Positions 1 through 5,750 of a stretch of DNA of 5,750 nt are shown in pieces; position 1 is the first letter of the stretch; the number at the start of each line of letters is the position of its first letter. The notes under the pieces are model-generated. The model searched no databases and was not told the DNA's origin. It worked only from the letters and a program-made list of their open reading frames with translations. A program made the position numbers and the translations under genes. The stretch lies in contig JAGUXD010000163.1 in assembly GCA_020062035.1 (NCBI GenBank), forward strand, positions 1 through 5,750. The letters are read 5' to 3'. Source of the DNA: Candidatus Brocadiia bacterium. GTDB lineage: Bacteria > Planctomycetota > MHYJ01 > JACQXL01.

Positions 1-1
1 C

Positions 2-640
2 CATAATCAGGATATTCACACCCGCACCGCCTCGGAATTATTTAATGTAGATGAGGATATGGTTTCTCTGGATATGAGACGATTAGCCAAGACCATTAAT
101 TTCGGCATAATTTATGGGATGTCTGCTTATGGTCTTGCCTCTGAATTGGGTATCAGCCAGGGTTTGGCACAATCATACATAGATAGTTATTTTGCGAAAT
201 ACCCCGGTGTCAGTACCTATATAGATAAAATAATTAAATCCGCACGGGAAAATGGGTATGTCGCGACGCTTTTGGGACGCAAAAGACCGCTCCCTGAAAT
301 AAATAGCCCAAATAAAACAATCAGAGAATTCTCAGAGCGGGTGGCAACGAATGCACCCCTTCAAGGAACCGCGGCTGATTTAATGAAATTAGCAATGATA
401 AATATCTTTAGACGCATCAGTAATGAATCCCTCAAAACCAGGATGATATTACAGGTCCATGATGAACTGGTTTTTGAAGTCCCGATTGATGAGGAAAAAA
501 AGGTGATTTCTATTATCAAAAACGAGATGGAAAATATTTCAGGTGATTTTACAGTTGACTTATCCGTGCCATTAAGAGTGGATATCTCCAGAGGCAAAAA
601 CTGGGCGTCGCTACAGCAAATTACCAGCGGATTACATTGA
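2..640 (+). CDS. polA: DNA polymerase I, C-terminal polymerase domain (5' end outside window)
   Basis: Family A DNA polymerase, which fills gaps and removes primers during replication and repair. The reading frame is open from base 2, upstream of the first ATG at 59, so the gene is cut by the window edge; 212 codons are visible. They hold the fingers and palm of the polymerase domain. Residues 26-39 of the fragment are the O-helix motif (RRLAKTINFGIIYG), with R26, K30, F34 and Y38 matching E. coli R754, K758, F762 and Y766. GRKRPLPEI (92-100) and NAPLQGTAAD (117-126) are typical family blocks. H153-D154-E155 in QVHDELVFEV is motif C, with the metal-binding Asp. Motif A and any 5' or 3' exonuclease domains lie off the left edge. 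Phe at position 34 is the usual E. coli-like state. The family normally ends a few residues after GKNW (198-201); this one runs on for 11, and its last codons overlap the 3' end of the convergent fabH. Identity is certain; domain content upstream is unknown. Confidence 0.97.
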   Translation, partial: HNQDIHTRTASELFNVDEDMVSLDMRRLAKTINFGIIYGMSAYGLASELGISQGLAQSYIDSYFAKYPGVSTYIDKIIKSARENGYVATLLGRKRPLPEINSPNKTIREFSERVATNAPLQGTAADLMKLAMINIFRRISNESLKTRMILQVHDELVFEVPIDEEKKVISIIKNEMENISGDFTVDLSVPLRVDISRGKNWASLQQITSGLH

Positions 641-1607
641 CCCCCCAGGTGAGACCTCCGCCAAAGGCAACAAGAACCACAATATCACCTTTTTTTAGAC
701 GTCCGGAATTTCTTGCCTCGTCAAAGGCAATCGCAGTTGCTGCTGCTGAGGTATTACCGTATTTATGAATATTTACAAATATCTTATCCATAGAAATATT
801 GAGCCGTTCTGCCGCAGATTCTAATATACGCAGATTGACCTGATGCGGAATAATCAGGGCAACATCATCTAATGTTAAAGAACATTCCTTTACTGCCGCG
901 ATTACTAAATCTGCCATTTTGATGACTGCGAACTTAAAGACCTCTCTGCCTCGTAGTTTAATATAATGTAATCTTTCATCAACGGTCTTATGAGAAGCCG
1001 GCATCTTACTTGCACCCGCAGGCAGTATCATTAAGTCAGTGCCGGAGCCATCCGCACCGAGATGACTATAAAGTAATTCGTGTCCTTGATTATGGGGCTG
1101 GAGAACAACAGCGCCAGCACCATCACCAAAAAGAACACAGGTCGCACGGTCAGTATAATCAGTAAGTTTAGTAAGCGCATCTGCAGCAATGATTAGAGCA
1201 TTCTTGGAAGCACCGCTTGAAACCATTTTATAGCCAACCGTCAAACTATACACAAAACCGCAACATGCCGCAGATATATCAAACGCGGATGCATTTACTG
1301 CTGCTATCTTCTGGTGAACATAACAAGCCGTTGAAGGAAAAAGGTTATCAGGAGTTGCAGTTCCCAGAATAATCAGGTCTAATTGTTCTGGCGAGACCTT
1401 TGCTGATTCAAGTGCCTTAAGAGCCGCTCTGGTGGCTAAATCAGATGTGGATACCCCATCTTCTACTATCCTTCTTTCCTTTATACCAGTTCGTGTCGTA
1501 ATCCATTCATCAGAAGTATCAACCATCTTTTCTAAATCAGAGTTAGAGAGAATTTTTTCAGGCACATAAGAACCACTACCAATAATTGATACTCTTTGTA
1601 ATTGCAT
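621..1607 (-). CDS. fabH: 3-oxoacyl-[acyl-carrier-protein] synthase III (FabH)
   Basis: Cytoplasmic condensing enzyme that starts type II fatty-acid synthesis by joining an acyl-CoA primer (usually acetyl-CoA) to malonyl-ACP. The 328 residues match the family's usual length of about 320. The catalytic triad is visible: C115 in DISAACCGF, H255 in IIPHQVNLR and N285 in YGNTSAAA. The CoA-site segment DEWITTRTGI (33-42) is present, with W35 corresponding to E. coli Trp32, and the family's glycine-rich end AFGGGLTWG (314-322) is intact. C116, next to the catalytic Cys, sits where E. coli has Ala. The ATG at 1607 is supported by AAGGGGG eight bases upstream and by the N-terminal match to FabH. The usual fatty-acid neighbours (plsX, fabD, fabG, acpP) are not beside it: upstream is the CooT-like gene after 67 bases and downstream is convergent polA. 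A candidate promoter in the 67-base gap suggests independent expression. Primer preference (straight or branched) cannot be read from the sequence. Confidence 0.96.
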   Translation of the reverse strand: MQLQRVSIIGSGSYVPEKILSNSDLEKMVDTSDEWITTRTGIKERRIVEDGVSTSDLATRAALKALESAKVSPEQLDLIILGTATPDNLFPSTACYVHQKIAAVNASAFDISAACCGFVYSLTVGYKMVSSGASKNALIIAADALTKLTDYTDRATCVLFGDGAGAVVLQPHNQGHELLYSHLGADGSGTDLMILPAGASKMPASHKTVDERLHYIKLRGREVFKFAVIKMADLVIAAVKECSLTLDDVALIIPHQVNLRILESAAERLNISMDKIFVNIHKYGNTSAAATAIAFDEARNSGRLKKGDIVVLVAFGGGLTWGVNVIRW

Positions 1608-1615
1608 AATTATTG

Positions 1616-1622
1616 CCCCCTT
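1616..1622 (-). promoter_or_regulatory. Ribosome binding site of fabH
   Basis: On the - strand AAGGGGG lies eight bases before the fabH ATG at 1607. It is one base off the AAGGAGG consensus and supports that start. Confidence 0.6.
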
Positions 1623-1634
1623 AGCCCAGCATAT

Positions 1635-1662
1635 AGTCTACATAATAAATTGAGATTGTCAA
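1635..1662 (-). promoter_or_regulatory. Candidate sigma70-type promoter for fabH
   Basis: Reading the - strand, a perfect TTGACA (1662-1657) is followed after 16 bases by TAGACT (1640-1635), four of six matches to TATAAT. Transcription would start near 1628, giving a leader of about 20 bases that just contains the Shine-Dalgarno. The site lies fully inside the 67-base gap between the CooT-like gene and fabH. The -35 box is strong and the -10 box is weak, so this is a reasonable candidate and not proven. No terminator-like hairpin with a T-run is visible in the gap, so read-through from the upstream operon is also possible. Confidence 0.45.
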
Positions 1663-1674
1663 GGAAACACAGTT

Positions 1675-1857
1675 TTATTCTATTATTATCTTATGTTTTA
1701 ACATATTGATTTCTTTGATATGTCCTTTGATGGTCTTTTGCTCGCCGAAGATGTTTTTGATAAAGAGTTCTTCCTTCTGAGGTCTAATCAAATCTACATC
1801 TTTAAGAAATAATTTTTCTTTCCCCTCTTTGTTGATATAAACACTTACTTCACACAT
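1675..1857 (-). CDS. CooT-family small nickel-binding protein (putative)
   Basis: A 60-residue protein that I place in the CooT family (once described as a predicted RNA-binding family). Visible family features are the N-terminus MCEVSVY with Cys at position 2, a hydrophobic Val/Ile pattern, the IFGEQK block (36-41) followed by KGHIKEI (44-50), and the end KHKIIIE (54-60). In characterised CooT proteins, small dimers that help supply nickel to carbon monoxide dehydrogenase, the conserved Cys2 is needed for Ni(II) binding; it is kept here. No signal peptide or membrane segment is seen, so it should be cytoplasmic. The ATG lies 3 bases after the homoserine dehydrogenase stop, and its AAAGAGAG Shine-Dalgarno-like run (1874-1867) is inside the last codons of that gene, so the two are probably translationally coupled. 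No CODH, hydrogenase or nickel transporter gene is in the window, so a role in CODH maturation is unproven. Family assignment is good; function is uncertain. Confidence 0.8.
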   Translation of the reverse strand: MCEVSVYINKEGKEKLFLKDVDLIRPQKEELFIKNIFGEQKTIKGHIKEINMLKHKIIIE

Positions 1858-1860
1858 AGT

Positions 1861-3165
1861 TTAATACTCTCTTTCAATCCTTATCATAAAAGGTTTGTCT
1901 CGCATTACTGGCAGTTTACTAATTTGCGCTAATGCCTGACGAATCCTTTTTTCAGCAGTCCTTTCAGTAATCACATAAACACTGCCGGGCAGATATCCTT
2001 GAGATTTCTTGCCCGGTACTAATATTGCATTCGCTCCGGAGATACTTACATTATATTTGCCTAAAATAGTAGTAATTTTACCTATTACACCCGGCTTATC
2101 TATTATGGGAAACCTGATATAATACTCTACGTTGGTTTTTTCTATAGGGAGAATTCTTCTCTTTCCCCAGTAGAGATTTTCCATCTTTAACTGATGTGTT
2201 GATATTTTTGTGGATAACTCAATGATATCAGATAGAAGAGCACTGGCAGTTGTAATTGGCCCTGCGCCCTTTCCATAAAACATTATCTCGCCAACCGCAT
2301 CACCGTGGATGAGGACCGCATTAAACTCATTTCTCACTGATGTCAAGGGATGCTTTTCAGGAAGCATCGACGGATGCACCCGTAATTCAATCCAATTATC
2401 TGGCAGTTTTTTGGCAATCGCAACGAGTTTAATCAGAAACCCGAAATCCCGGGCATTTTTAATATCCTCCTGTGTGATTTCAGTAATTCCTTCAATATAA
2501 ATACTCTTAAACACCGAAGGAATGCCAAAGGCAAGAGAACTTAAAACCGCTAATTTATGAGCGGTATCAATTCCCTCAATATCAAGAGTCGGGTCTGGTT
2601 CAGCAAAACCGGATTCTTTTGCTTCCCTCAAGGCATCAGCAAAACTCTTATTTTCATCATCCGCCATTTTGGTAAGGATATAATTAGTTGTGCCATTAAG
2701 AATACCCTGAATAGAAGAAATCCGATTTGCCAGTAGACCCTCTTTGATGGAGCGGATAATCGGAACGCCCGCACAGACACTTGCCTCATAATAAACCTGC
2801 CGTTTATTTTCCTGTGCGGTTCGCATTATCTCTTCGCCGTGCACTGCAAGAACCGCTTTATTGGCAGTAATAATATGTTTGCCTGCCGAAAGAGATTTGA
2901 GAATCAACCGACGCGCCGGCTCTAATCCGCCCAATAATTCCACGATTATATCAGTCTCCAGATTATATATCACCTCATCTGGATTAGTCGTTAAAAGGCC
3001 CCCTGGAACACCACGAGGTTTAGAAATATCACGAACCAGAATACGGTCAATAGTAAGTGTAATTCCAGTCCGTTGTCTGATAAAATCCGCTTGTCGTTTG
3101 AGTAGTTGAATTAAGCCACCTCCAACCTGTCCGCAACCCAATAACCCAATCTTGATTTCTTTCAT
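1861..3165 (-). CDS. hom: Homoserine dehydrogenase with C-terminal ACT domain
   Basis: Reduces aspartate 4-semialdehyde to homoserine with NAD(P)H, the branch point for threonine and methionine. With the ATG at 3165 the protein has 434 residues, normal for the monofunctional type. Residues 7-15 (GLLGCGQVG) are the Rossmann nucleotide-binding loop and TANKA (100-104) is the conserved cofactor-domain block. The catalytic domain holds NGTTNYIL (157-164) and AEPDPTLDIEGIDTAHK, with E189, D200 and K204 matching the substrate-binding Glu and catalytic Asp/Lys of characterised enzymes. From about residue 345 an ACT domain follows (YYIRFPIIDKPGVIGK), usually a site of threonine feedback. An in-frame ATG at 3198 would add 11 residues (MTSNRRLKSYN) that lie before the family's conserved start; it has an AGGA eight bases upstream but overlaps the previous gene by 32 bases. 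I prefer 3165 because the conserved fold begins there and only 1 base separates it from the previous stop. It is third in the operon, directly before the CooT-like gene. Confidence 0.96.
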   Translation of the reverse strand: MKEIKIGLLGCGQVGGGLIQLLKRQADFIRQRTGITLTIDRILVRDISKPRGVPGGLLTTNPDEVIYNLETDIIVELLGGLEPARRLILKSLSAGKHIITANKAVLAVHGEEIMRTAQENKRQVYYEASVCAGVPIIRSIKEGLLANRISSIQGILNGTTNYILTKMADDENKSFADALREAKESGFAEPDPTLDIEGIDTAHKLAVLSSLAFGIPSVFKSIYIEGITEITQEDIKNARDFGFLIKLVAIAKKLPDNWIELRVHPSMLPEKHPLTSVRNEFNAVLIHGDAVGEIMFYGKGAGPITTASALLSDIIELSTKISTHQLKMENLYWGKRRILPIEKTNVEYYIRFPIIDKPGVIGKITTILGKYNVSISGANAILVPGKKSQGYLPGSVYVITERTAEKRIRQALAQISKLPVMRDKPFMIRIEREY

Positions 3166-3166
3166 A

Positions 3167-4309
3167 TTATAACTTTTTAAACGTCTGTTTGAGGTCATCG
3201 ATTAAATCCTGCACATCCTCTATGCCTACCGAGAGACGGATAAGGTTATCTTTAATTCCAATATCTTTTCTGACTGCCGGCGGAACTGAGGCATGGGTCA
3301 TTGTTGAAGGATGATTTATGAGAGAACGGACACATCCAAGACTTTCAGCCAATGCAAAGATTTTAGTTGAGGCAACAAGTTTTTTAGTCTTTGCTACGGT
3401 AGATTTTATCTCAAAAGAGACCATCCCGCCAAAATTATGCATCTGCTTCTTAGCCAGAGGATGTCCTGGATGTGATGGTAAACCCGGATAATAAACCCGA
3501 GAAACCTTGGGATGTCTGTGTAAAAATTTAGCAACAGCAAGGGCATTCTCACAATGCCGCTCCATGCGTAAGGCAAGCGTTTTAGTGCCCCTGAGGATAA
3601 GGAAACAATCCAGAGGTCCGGGCACTCCGCCAACTGCGTTCTGATAGAATTTCAGTTTCTCATACAGGTCCTGACGATTGGTAATCAGTGCGCCACCTAT
3701 AATATCTGAATGGCCACCTAAATATTTGGTCGTGCTTTGTAAAATAATATCAACTCCGAAATCAAGTGGGGTTTGTAAATAAGGCGTTGCAAAGGTATTA
3801 TCTACTACCGTAATAAGATTATGCTTTTTAGCCAGAGATACTGCTTGTTTGATATCAGTTATTTTAAGCAATGGATTGGAAGGCGTTTCTAACCAGAGTA
3901 TTCTGGTATTCGGCTTGATTACCCGTCTGATATTGGATAAATCAGTCGTATCCACAAAATCAAAGCCAATCTGATAATTTTGATATACTTTAGTAATAAT
4001 CCGATAAGTTCCGCCGTAGAGGTCATTAGCCAGAATGATATGGTCATTACTTGAGAGAAGATTTAACACCGTATTAGCGGCTGATAACCCACTGGCAAAA
4101 CACAAGCCGAATTTACCGTTTTCTAATGCCGCTAAATTCTGTTCCAATGCCCGTCTTGTCGGATTATCGGTCCTGGAATATACAAATCCCTTATTTACAC
4201 CAACTGCTTCCTGCACATAGGTTGAGGTTTGATAGATAGGTGTCATTATCGCACCAGTAGCCGAGTCAGGTAACAGACCAGAATGTATTGCTTTTGTTGC
4301 GAAACGCAT
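3167..4309 (-). CDS. Cystathionine gamma-synthase/lyase-family PLP enzyme
   Basis: A 380-residue fold-type I PLP enzyme of the Cys/Met metabolism family. The cofactor site is complete: K195 in STTKYLGGHSD forms the Schiff base, D170 in VVDNTFATP contacts the pyridine nitrogen, Y98 in DLYGG stacks on PLP, and Y44/R46 in YSRTDNPT reach the phosphate of the neighbouring subunit. R358 in LIRLSVGIED should bind the substrate carboxylate. Its place between aspartokinase and homoserine dehydrogenase favours cystathionine gamma-synthase (metB-like), joining cysteine to an activated homoserine for methionine. Cystathionine gamma-lyase, methionine gamma-lyase or homoserine sulfhydrylase are possible, since the family is hard to split by eye. 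R328 in LGCVRSL occupies the place of the Glu found in E. coli MetB and in gamma-lyases (LGGVESL), so substrate or reaction preference may differ. The start is firm: AAAGGAGA lies five bases before the ATG, 11 bases after the aspartokinase stop. Confidence 0.93.
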   Translation of the reverse strand: MRFATKAIHSGLLPDSATGAIMTPIYQTSTYVQEAVGVNKGFVYSRTDNPTRRALEQNLAALENGKFGLCFASGLSAANTVLNLLSSNDHIILANDLYGGTYRIITKVYQNYQIGFDFVDTTDLSNIRRVIKPNTRILWLETPSNPLLKITDIKQAVSLAKKHNLITVVDNTFATPYLQTPLDFGVDIILQSTTKYLGGHSDIIGGALITNRQDLYEKLKFYQNAVGGVPGPLDCFLILRGTKTLALRMERHCENALAVAKFLHRHPKVSRVYYPGLPSHPGHPLAKKQMHNFGGMVSFEIKSTVAKTKKLVASTKIFALAESLGCVRSLINHPSTMTHASVPPAVRKDIGIKDNLIRLSVGIEDVQDLIDDLKQTFKKL

Positions 4310-4314
4310 AAATG

Positions 4315-4322
4315 TCTCCTTT
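4315..4322 (-). promoter_or_regulatory. Strong ribosome binding site of the PLP enzyme gene, overlapping the aspartokinase stop
   Basis: On the - strand AAAGGAGA begins inside the TAA stop of aspartokinase and ends five bases before the ATG at 4309. It is the best Shine-Dalgarno in the window, fixes that start codon, and implies coupled translation of the two genes. Confidence 0.75.
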
Positions 4323-5712
4323 ACGGAAAAAACTCTTTATGTATCGCCCGAATAGTTTTTTCTAATTGTGCTTGATTTACGATAAAATAATAAGCGACCA
4401 AAGAAGCGCCGGCAGAAATCATCTCCACATTCACGCCTTCTTTAGAGACCGCCTTAAAAACCCGTGCGGCTAAACCACGTTTCTTAATTAACCCCTCGCC
4501 CACAATCCCAATCAATACAATATTACTTACCTGCTCTATTTTGTCCACTGTTTTTATCCGTGTTTTGATAAGCGAGTGATATGATTTCTCAAGGTTTTCC
4601 TTATCAAGCAAAATATTTATACAGGTCTGGGCAGTGATAACAGATTTAATATTGATACCCTGACCGGTAATATGAGAAATAATCTCCTGAAGTACCCCGG
4701 GCTTATAGCCCACACCAGCACCATATATTTTCAGCACAGCAATGTCTTTTCCATAAACCACACTTTTTACAACATCTTTAGTCAGGGAACTATGTAACTG
4801 TATCCTTGTCCCTTCTTCATCAGGGCAAAAAGCGTTACGGATAATCAAAGGAATACTTTTCAGTTTCAGTGGCTCAATAGTTTTAGGGTGAATTATTTTG
4901 GCCCCGAAATAAGCCAACTCTGCGGCTTCGTCGTATGAGAGAACCCGAAGCAAATGCGCCTCCGGTACAATAGACGGGTCAGCACTCATAAAGCCATTCA
5001 CATCTTTATACAGGATTAATTCTTTAGCCGAGAGTGCATAAGAAACAACTGAGGCAGTATAATCGCTTCCGCCTCTACCAAAGATAGTCGTATGGCCTGC
5101 CTCATCAACGCCAAAGAATCCGCTGATGATGGGCGTGATATTCTTGTGTAATAGAGGGAACAATCGTTTCTTAAAGTTTTTAGAAGTAATATCAAGCAAA
5201 GCAGAGGCATCACCAAAATCGCTGTCTGTGATGAGCCCGATTTTGTCCGCCTCAAATGATTGAGCCGGAACACCTTCATCTCGCAAAATCGCCTCTAATA
5301 TCTTTACTGAGAAACGCTCCCCGAAAGACAGAATCAAATCCTGGGTCTTCTCGGTAAGCTCTTCAGTATAAAATATGCCGTAAAGCAGTCGTTCTAACTT
5401 ATCCAGATTTTCTTTTAGGGATTGATAGACATCCTCGGAGACAGAAAATGACTCCATTAGTTCTTGATGCCGTTCTTTGAGATAGTTAATTAAGGCCGGA
5501 ATGGCCGTAACGTTTTTAGAGTGGTTCGTGGCATTCTGGAAATACCGTTGCAGAAACCCTGCTAATCTATCCGTGACACCGCTGAGTGCTGAAAGAACAA
5601 TTACCTTATCTGACCTGTGGGCCCTGATAAGAGCCGCAATCTTCTTTAGAGATGTCTTATCCTTCAAACTTGAGCCACCAAATTTTAGAACAGTTATATT
5701 CATCTTAGCCAC
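4321..5712 (-). CDS. ask: Aspartokinase (ThrA/LysC class, two ACT domains)
   Basis: Phosphorylates aspartate to 4-aspartyl phosphate, the first step toward lysine, threonine and methionine. The 463 residues match the long class that includes E. coli LysC and the kinase half of ThrA. Visible kinase motifs are KFGGSS (10-15), VLSALSGVTDRL (39-50), FGERFS (130-135), GRGGSDYTA (212-220), DVNGFMSADP (237-246) and LSYDEAAELAYFGAKIIHP (258-276). Two regulatory ACT domains follow, about 320-390 (with GINIKSVIT) and 398-460 (with GVNVEMISAGAS), so feedback control by an end-product amino acid is expected; which one cannot be read. The insert at about 55-120 is typical of this class. The listed start is GTG at 5712; an in-frame ATG three codons later (5703, MNITVLKFGG) fits the family N-terminus equally well and neither has a good Shine-Dalgarno. 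It heads the operon and is followed 11 bases later by the PLP enzyme. It is not fused to homoserine dehydrogenase, which is a separate gene two positions downstream. Confidence 0.96.
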   Translation of the reverse strand: MAKMNITVLKFGGSSLKDKTSLKKIAALIRAHRSDKVIVLSALSGVTDRLAGFLQRYFQNATNHSKNVTAIPALINYLKERHQELMESFSVSEDVYQSLKENLDKLERLLYGIFYTEELTEKTQDLILSFGERFSVKILEAILRDEGVPAQSFEADKIGLITDSDFGDASALLDITSKNFKKRLFPLLHKNITPIISGFFGVDEAGHTTIFGRGGSDYTASVVSYALSAKELILYKDVNGFMSADPSIVPEAHLLRVLSYDEAAELAYFGAKIIHPKTIEPLKLKSIPLIIRNAFCPDEEGTRIQLHSSLTKDVVKSVVYGKDIAVLKIYGAGVGYKPGVLQEIISHITGQGINIKSVITAQTCINILLDKENLEKSYHSLIKTRIKTVDKIEQVSNIVLIGIVGEGLIKKRGLAARVFKAVSKEGVNVEMISAGASLVAYYFIVNQAQLEKTIRAIHKEFFP

Positions 5713-5720
5713 AAAGTAGT

Positions 5721-5749
5721 TATTTATCCTGAAACAAAAAGAAAGTCAA
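5721..5749 (-). promoter_or_regulatory. Candidate sigma70-type promoter of the aspartokinase operon
   Basis: On the - strand TTGACT (5749-5744, five of six to TTGACA) is followed after 17 bases by TAAATA (5726-5721). GATAAA, two bases earlier, fits TATAAT better (four of six) but leaves only a 15-base spacer. Transcription would start near 5714, only a few bases before the GTG at 5712 and about 11 before the ATG at 5703, so the mRNA would be leaderless or nearly so. The -10 box is weak and the region is cut at the right edge, so confidence is modest. Confidence 0.4.
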
Positions 5750-5750
5750 G

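Noticed and set aside
361..597. 78-codon open frame antisense to polA
   Set aside because: It lies fully inside the well-supported polA domain on the other strand, and its translation shows no recognisable family; a shadow frame.
647..657. Small inverted repeat AGGT-GAG-ACCT near the fabH/polA junction, considered as a terminator
   Set aside because: Four-base arms with no T-run, and it encodes the conserved glycine-rich end of FabH; too weak for a terminator.
1664..1674. AAAC-TGT-GTTT hairpin just after the CooT-like stop, considered as an operon terminator
   Set aside because: Only four A/T-rich base pairs with no T-run after it; not stable enough.
2309..3109. Two short + strand open frames (2309-2500 and 2861-3109) opposite homoserine dehydrogenase
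   Set aside because: Both are antisense to conserved catalytic and Rossmann-domain coding sequence and show no recognisable domain.
3406..3633. 75-codon - strand open frame inside the PLP enzyme gene
   Set aside because: Out-of-frame reading of conserved PLP-enzyme coding sequence, with no recognisable product.
4035..4220. 61-codon + strand open frame opposite the PLP enzyme gene
   Set aside because: Antisense shadow across the conserved N-terminal part of the PLP enzyme.
5016..5719. Open frames overlapping aspartokinase (5016-5279 on -, 5501-5719 on +)
   Set aside because: They sit over the kinase motifs in other frames and show no family features.
1..5750. CRISPR arrays, tRNA or rRNA genes, insertion sequences, long repeats
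   Set aside because: No repeat-spacer pattern, RNA cloverleaf, transposase or long direct or inverted repeat was seen; nearly all bases are in the six genes listed.

Overview
This is an ordinary-looking chromosomal segment of a bacterium with moderately AT-rich DNA. Nothing in the sequence marks it as plasmid, phage or transposon. Family A DNA polymerase I, type II fatty-acid FabH and monofunctional aspartate-family enzymes are all bacterial. The residue mix (many Ile, Lys, Asn) and the CooT-family protein, a family known mainly from anaerobes that use nickel enzymes, fit an anaerobic or environmental lineage, possibly an uncultured phylum. I cannot place it more precisely from sequence alone.

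Layout, left to right: (1) the last 212 codons of polA on the + strand, cut by the left edge. (2) Five genes, all on the - strand and therefore transcribed right to left: aspartokinase (5712-4321), a Cys/Met-metabolism PLP enzyme of the cystathionine gamma-synthase/lyase family (4309-3167), homoserine dehydrogenase with an ACT domain (3165-1861), a 60-residue CooT-family protein (1857-1675) and FabH (1607-621). polA and fabH converge and overlap tail to tail by 20 bases. No gap between genes reaches 70 bases, so there is no large non-coding stretch.

The first four genes of the - strand set are packed as one operon. Aspartokinase to PLP enzyme is 11 bases, with a strong Shine-Dalgarno that overlaps the stop codon. 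PLP enzyme to homoserine dehydrogenase is 1 base (or an overlap of 32), and homoserine dehydrogenase to CooT-like is 3 bases. A sigma70-type promoter candidate lies just before aspartokinase at the right edge, and another lies in the 67-base gap before fabH, so fabH may be expressed on its own as well as by read-through.

Aspartokinase commits aspartate to the pathway, homoserine dehydrogenase makes homoserine, and the PLP enzyme would use an activated homoserine to build cystathionine toward methionine, or work in a related transsulfuration step. Aspartate-semialdehyde dehydrogenase, the homoserine-activating enzyme, thrB and thrC are not in the window. I found no clear new system. The most interesting points are the CooT-like gene at the end of an amino-acid operon with no nickel enzyme beside it, and an Arg in the PLP enzyme where cystathionine gamma-synthases and lyases usually have a specificity-related Glu.
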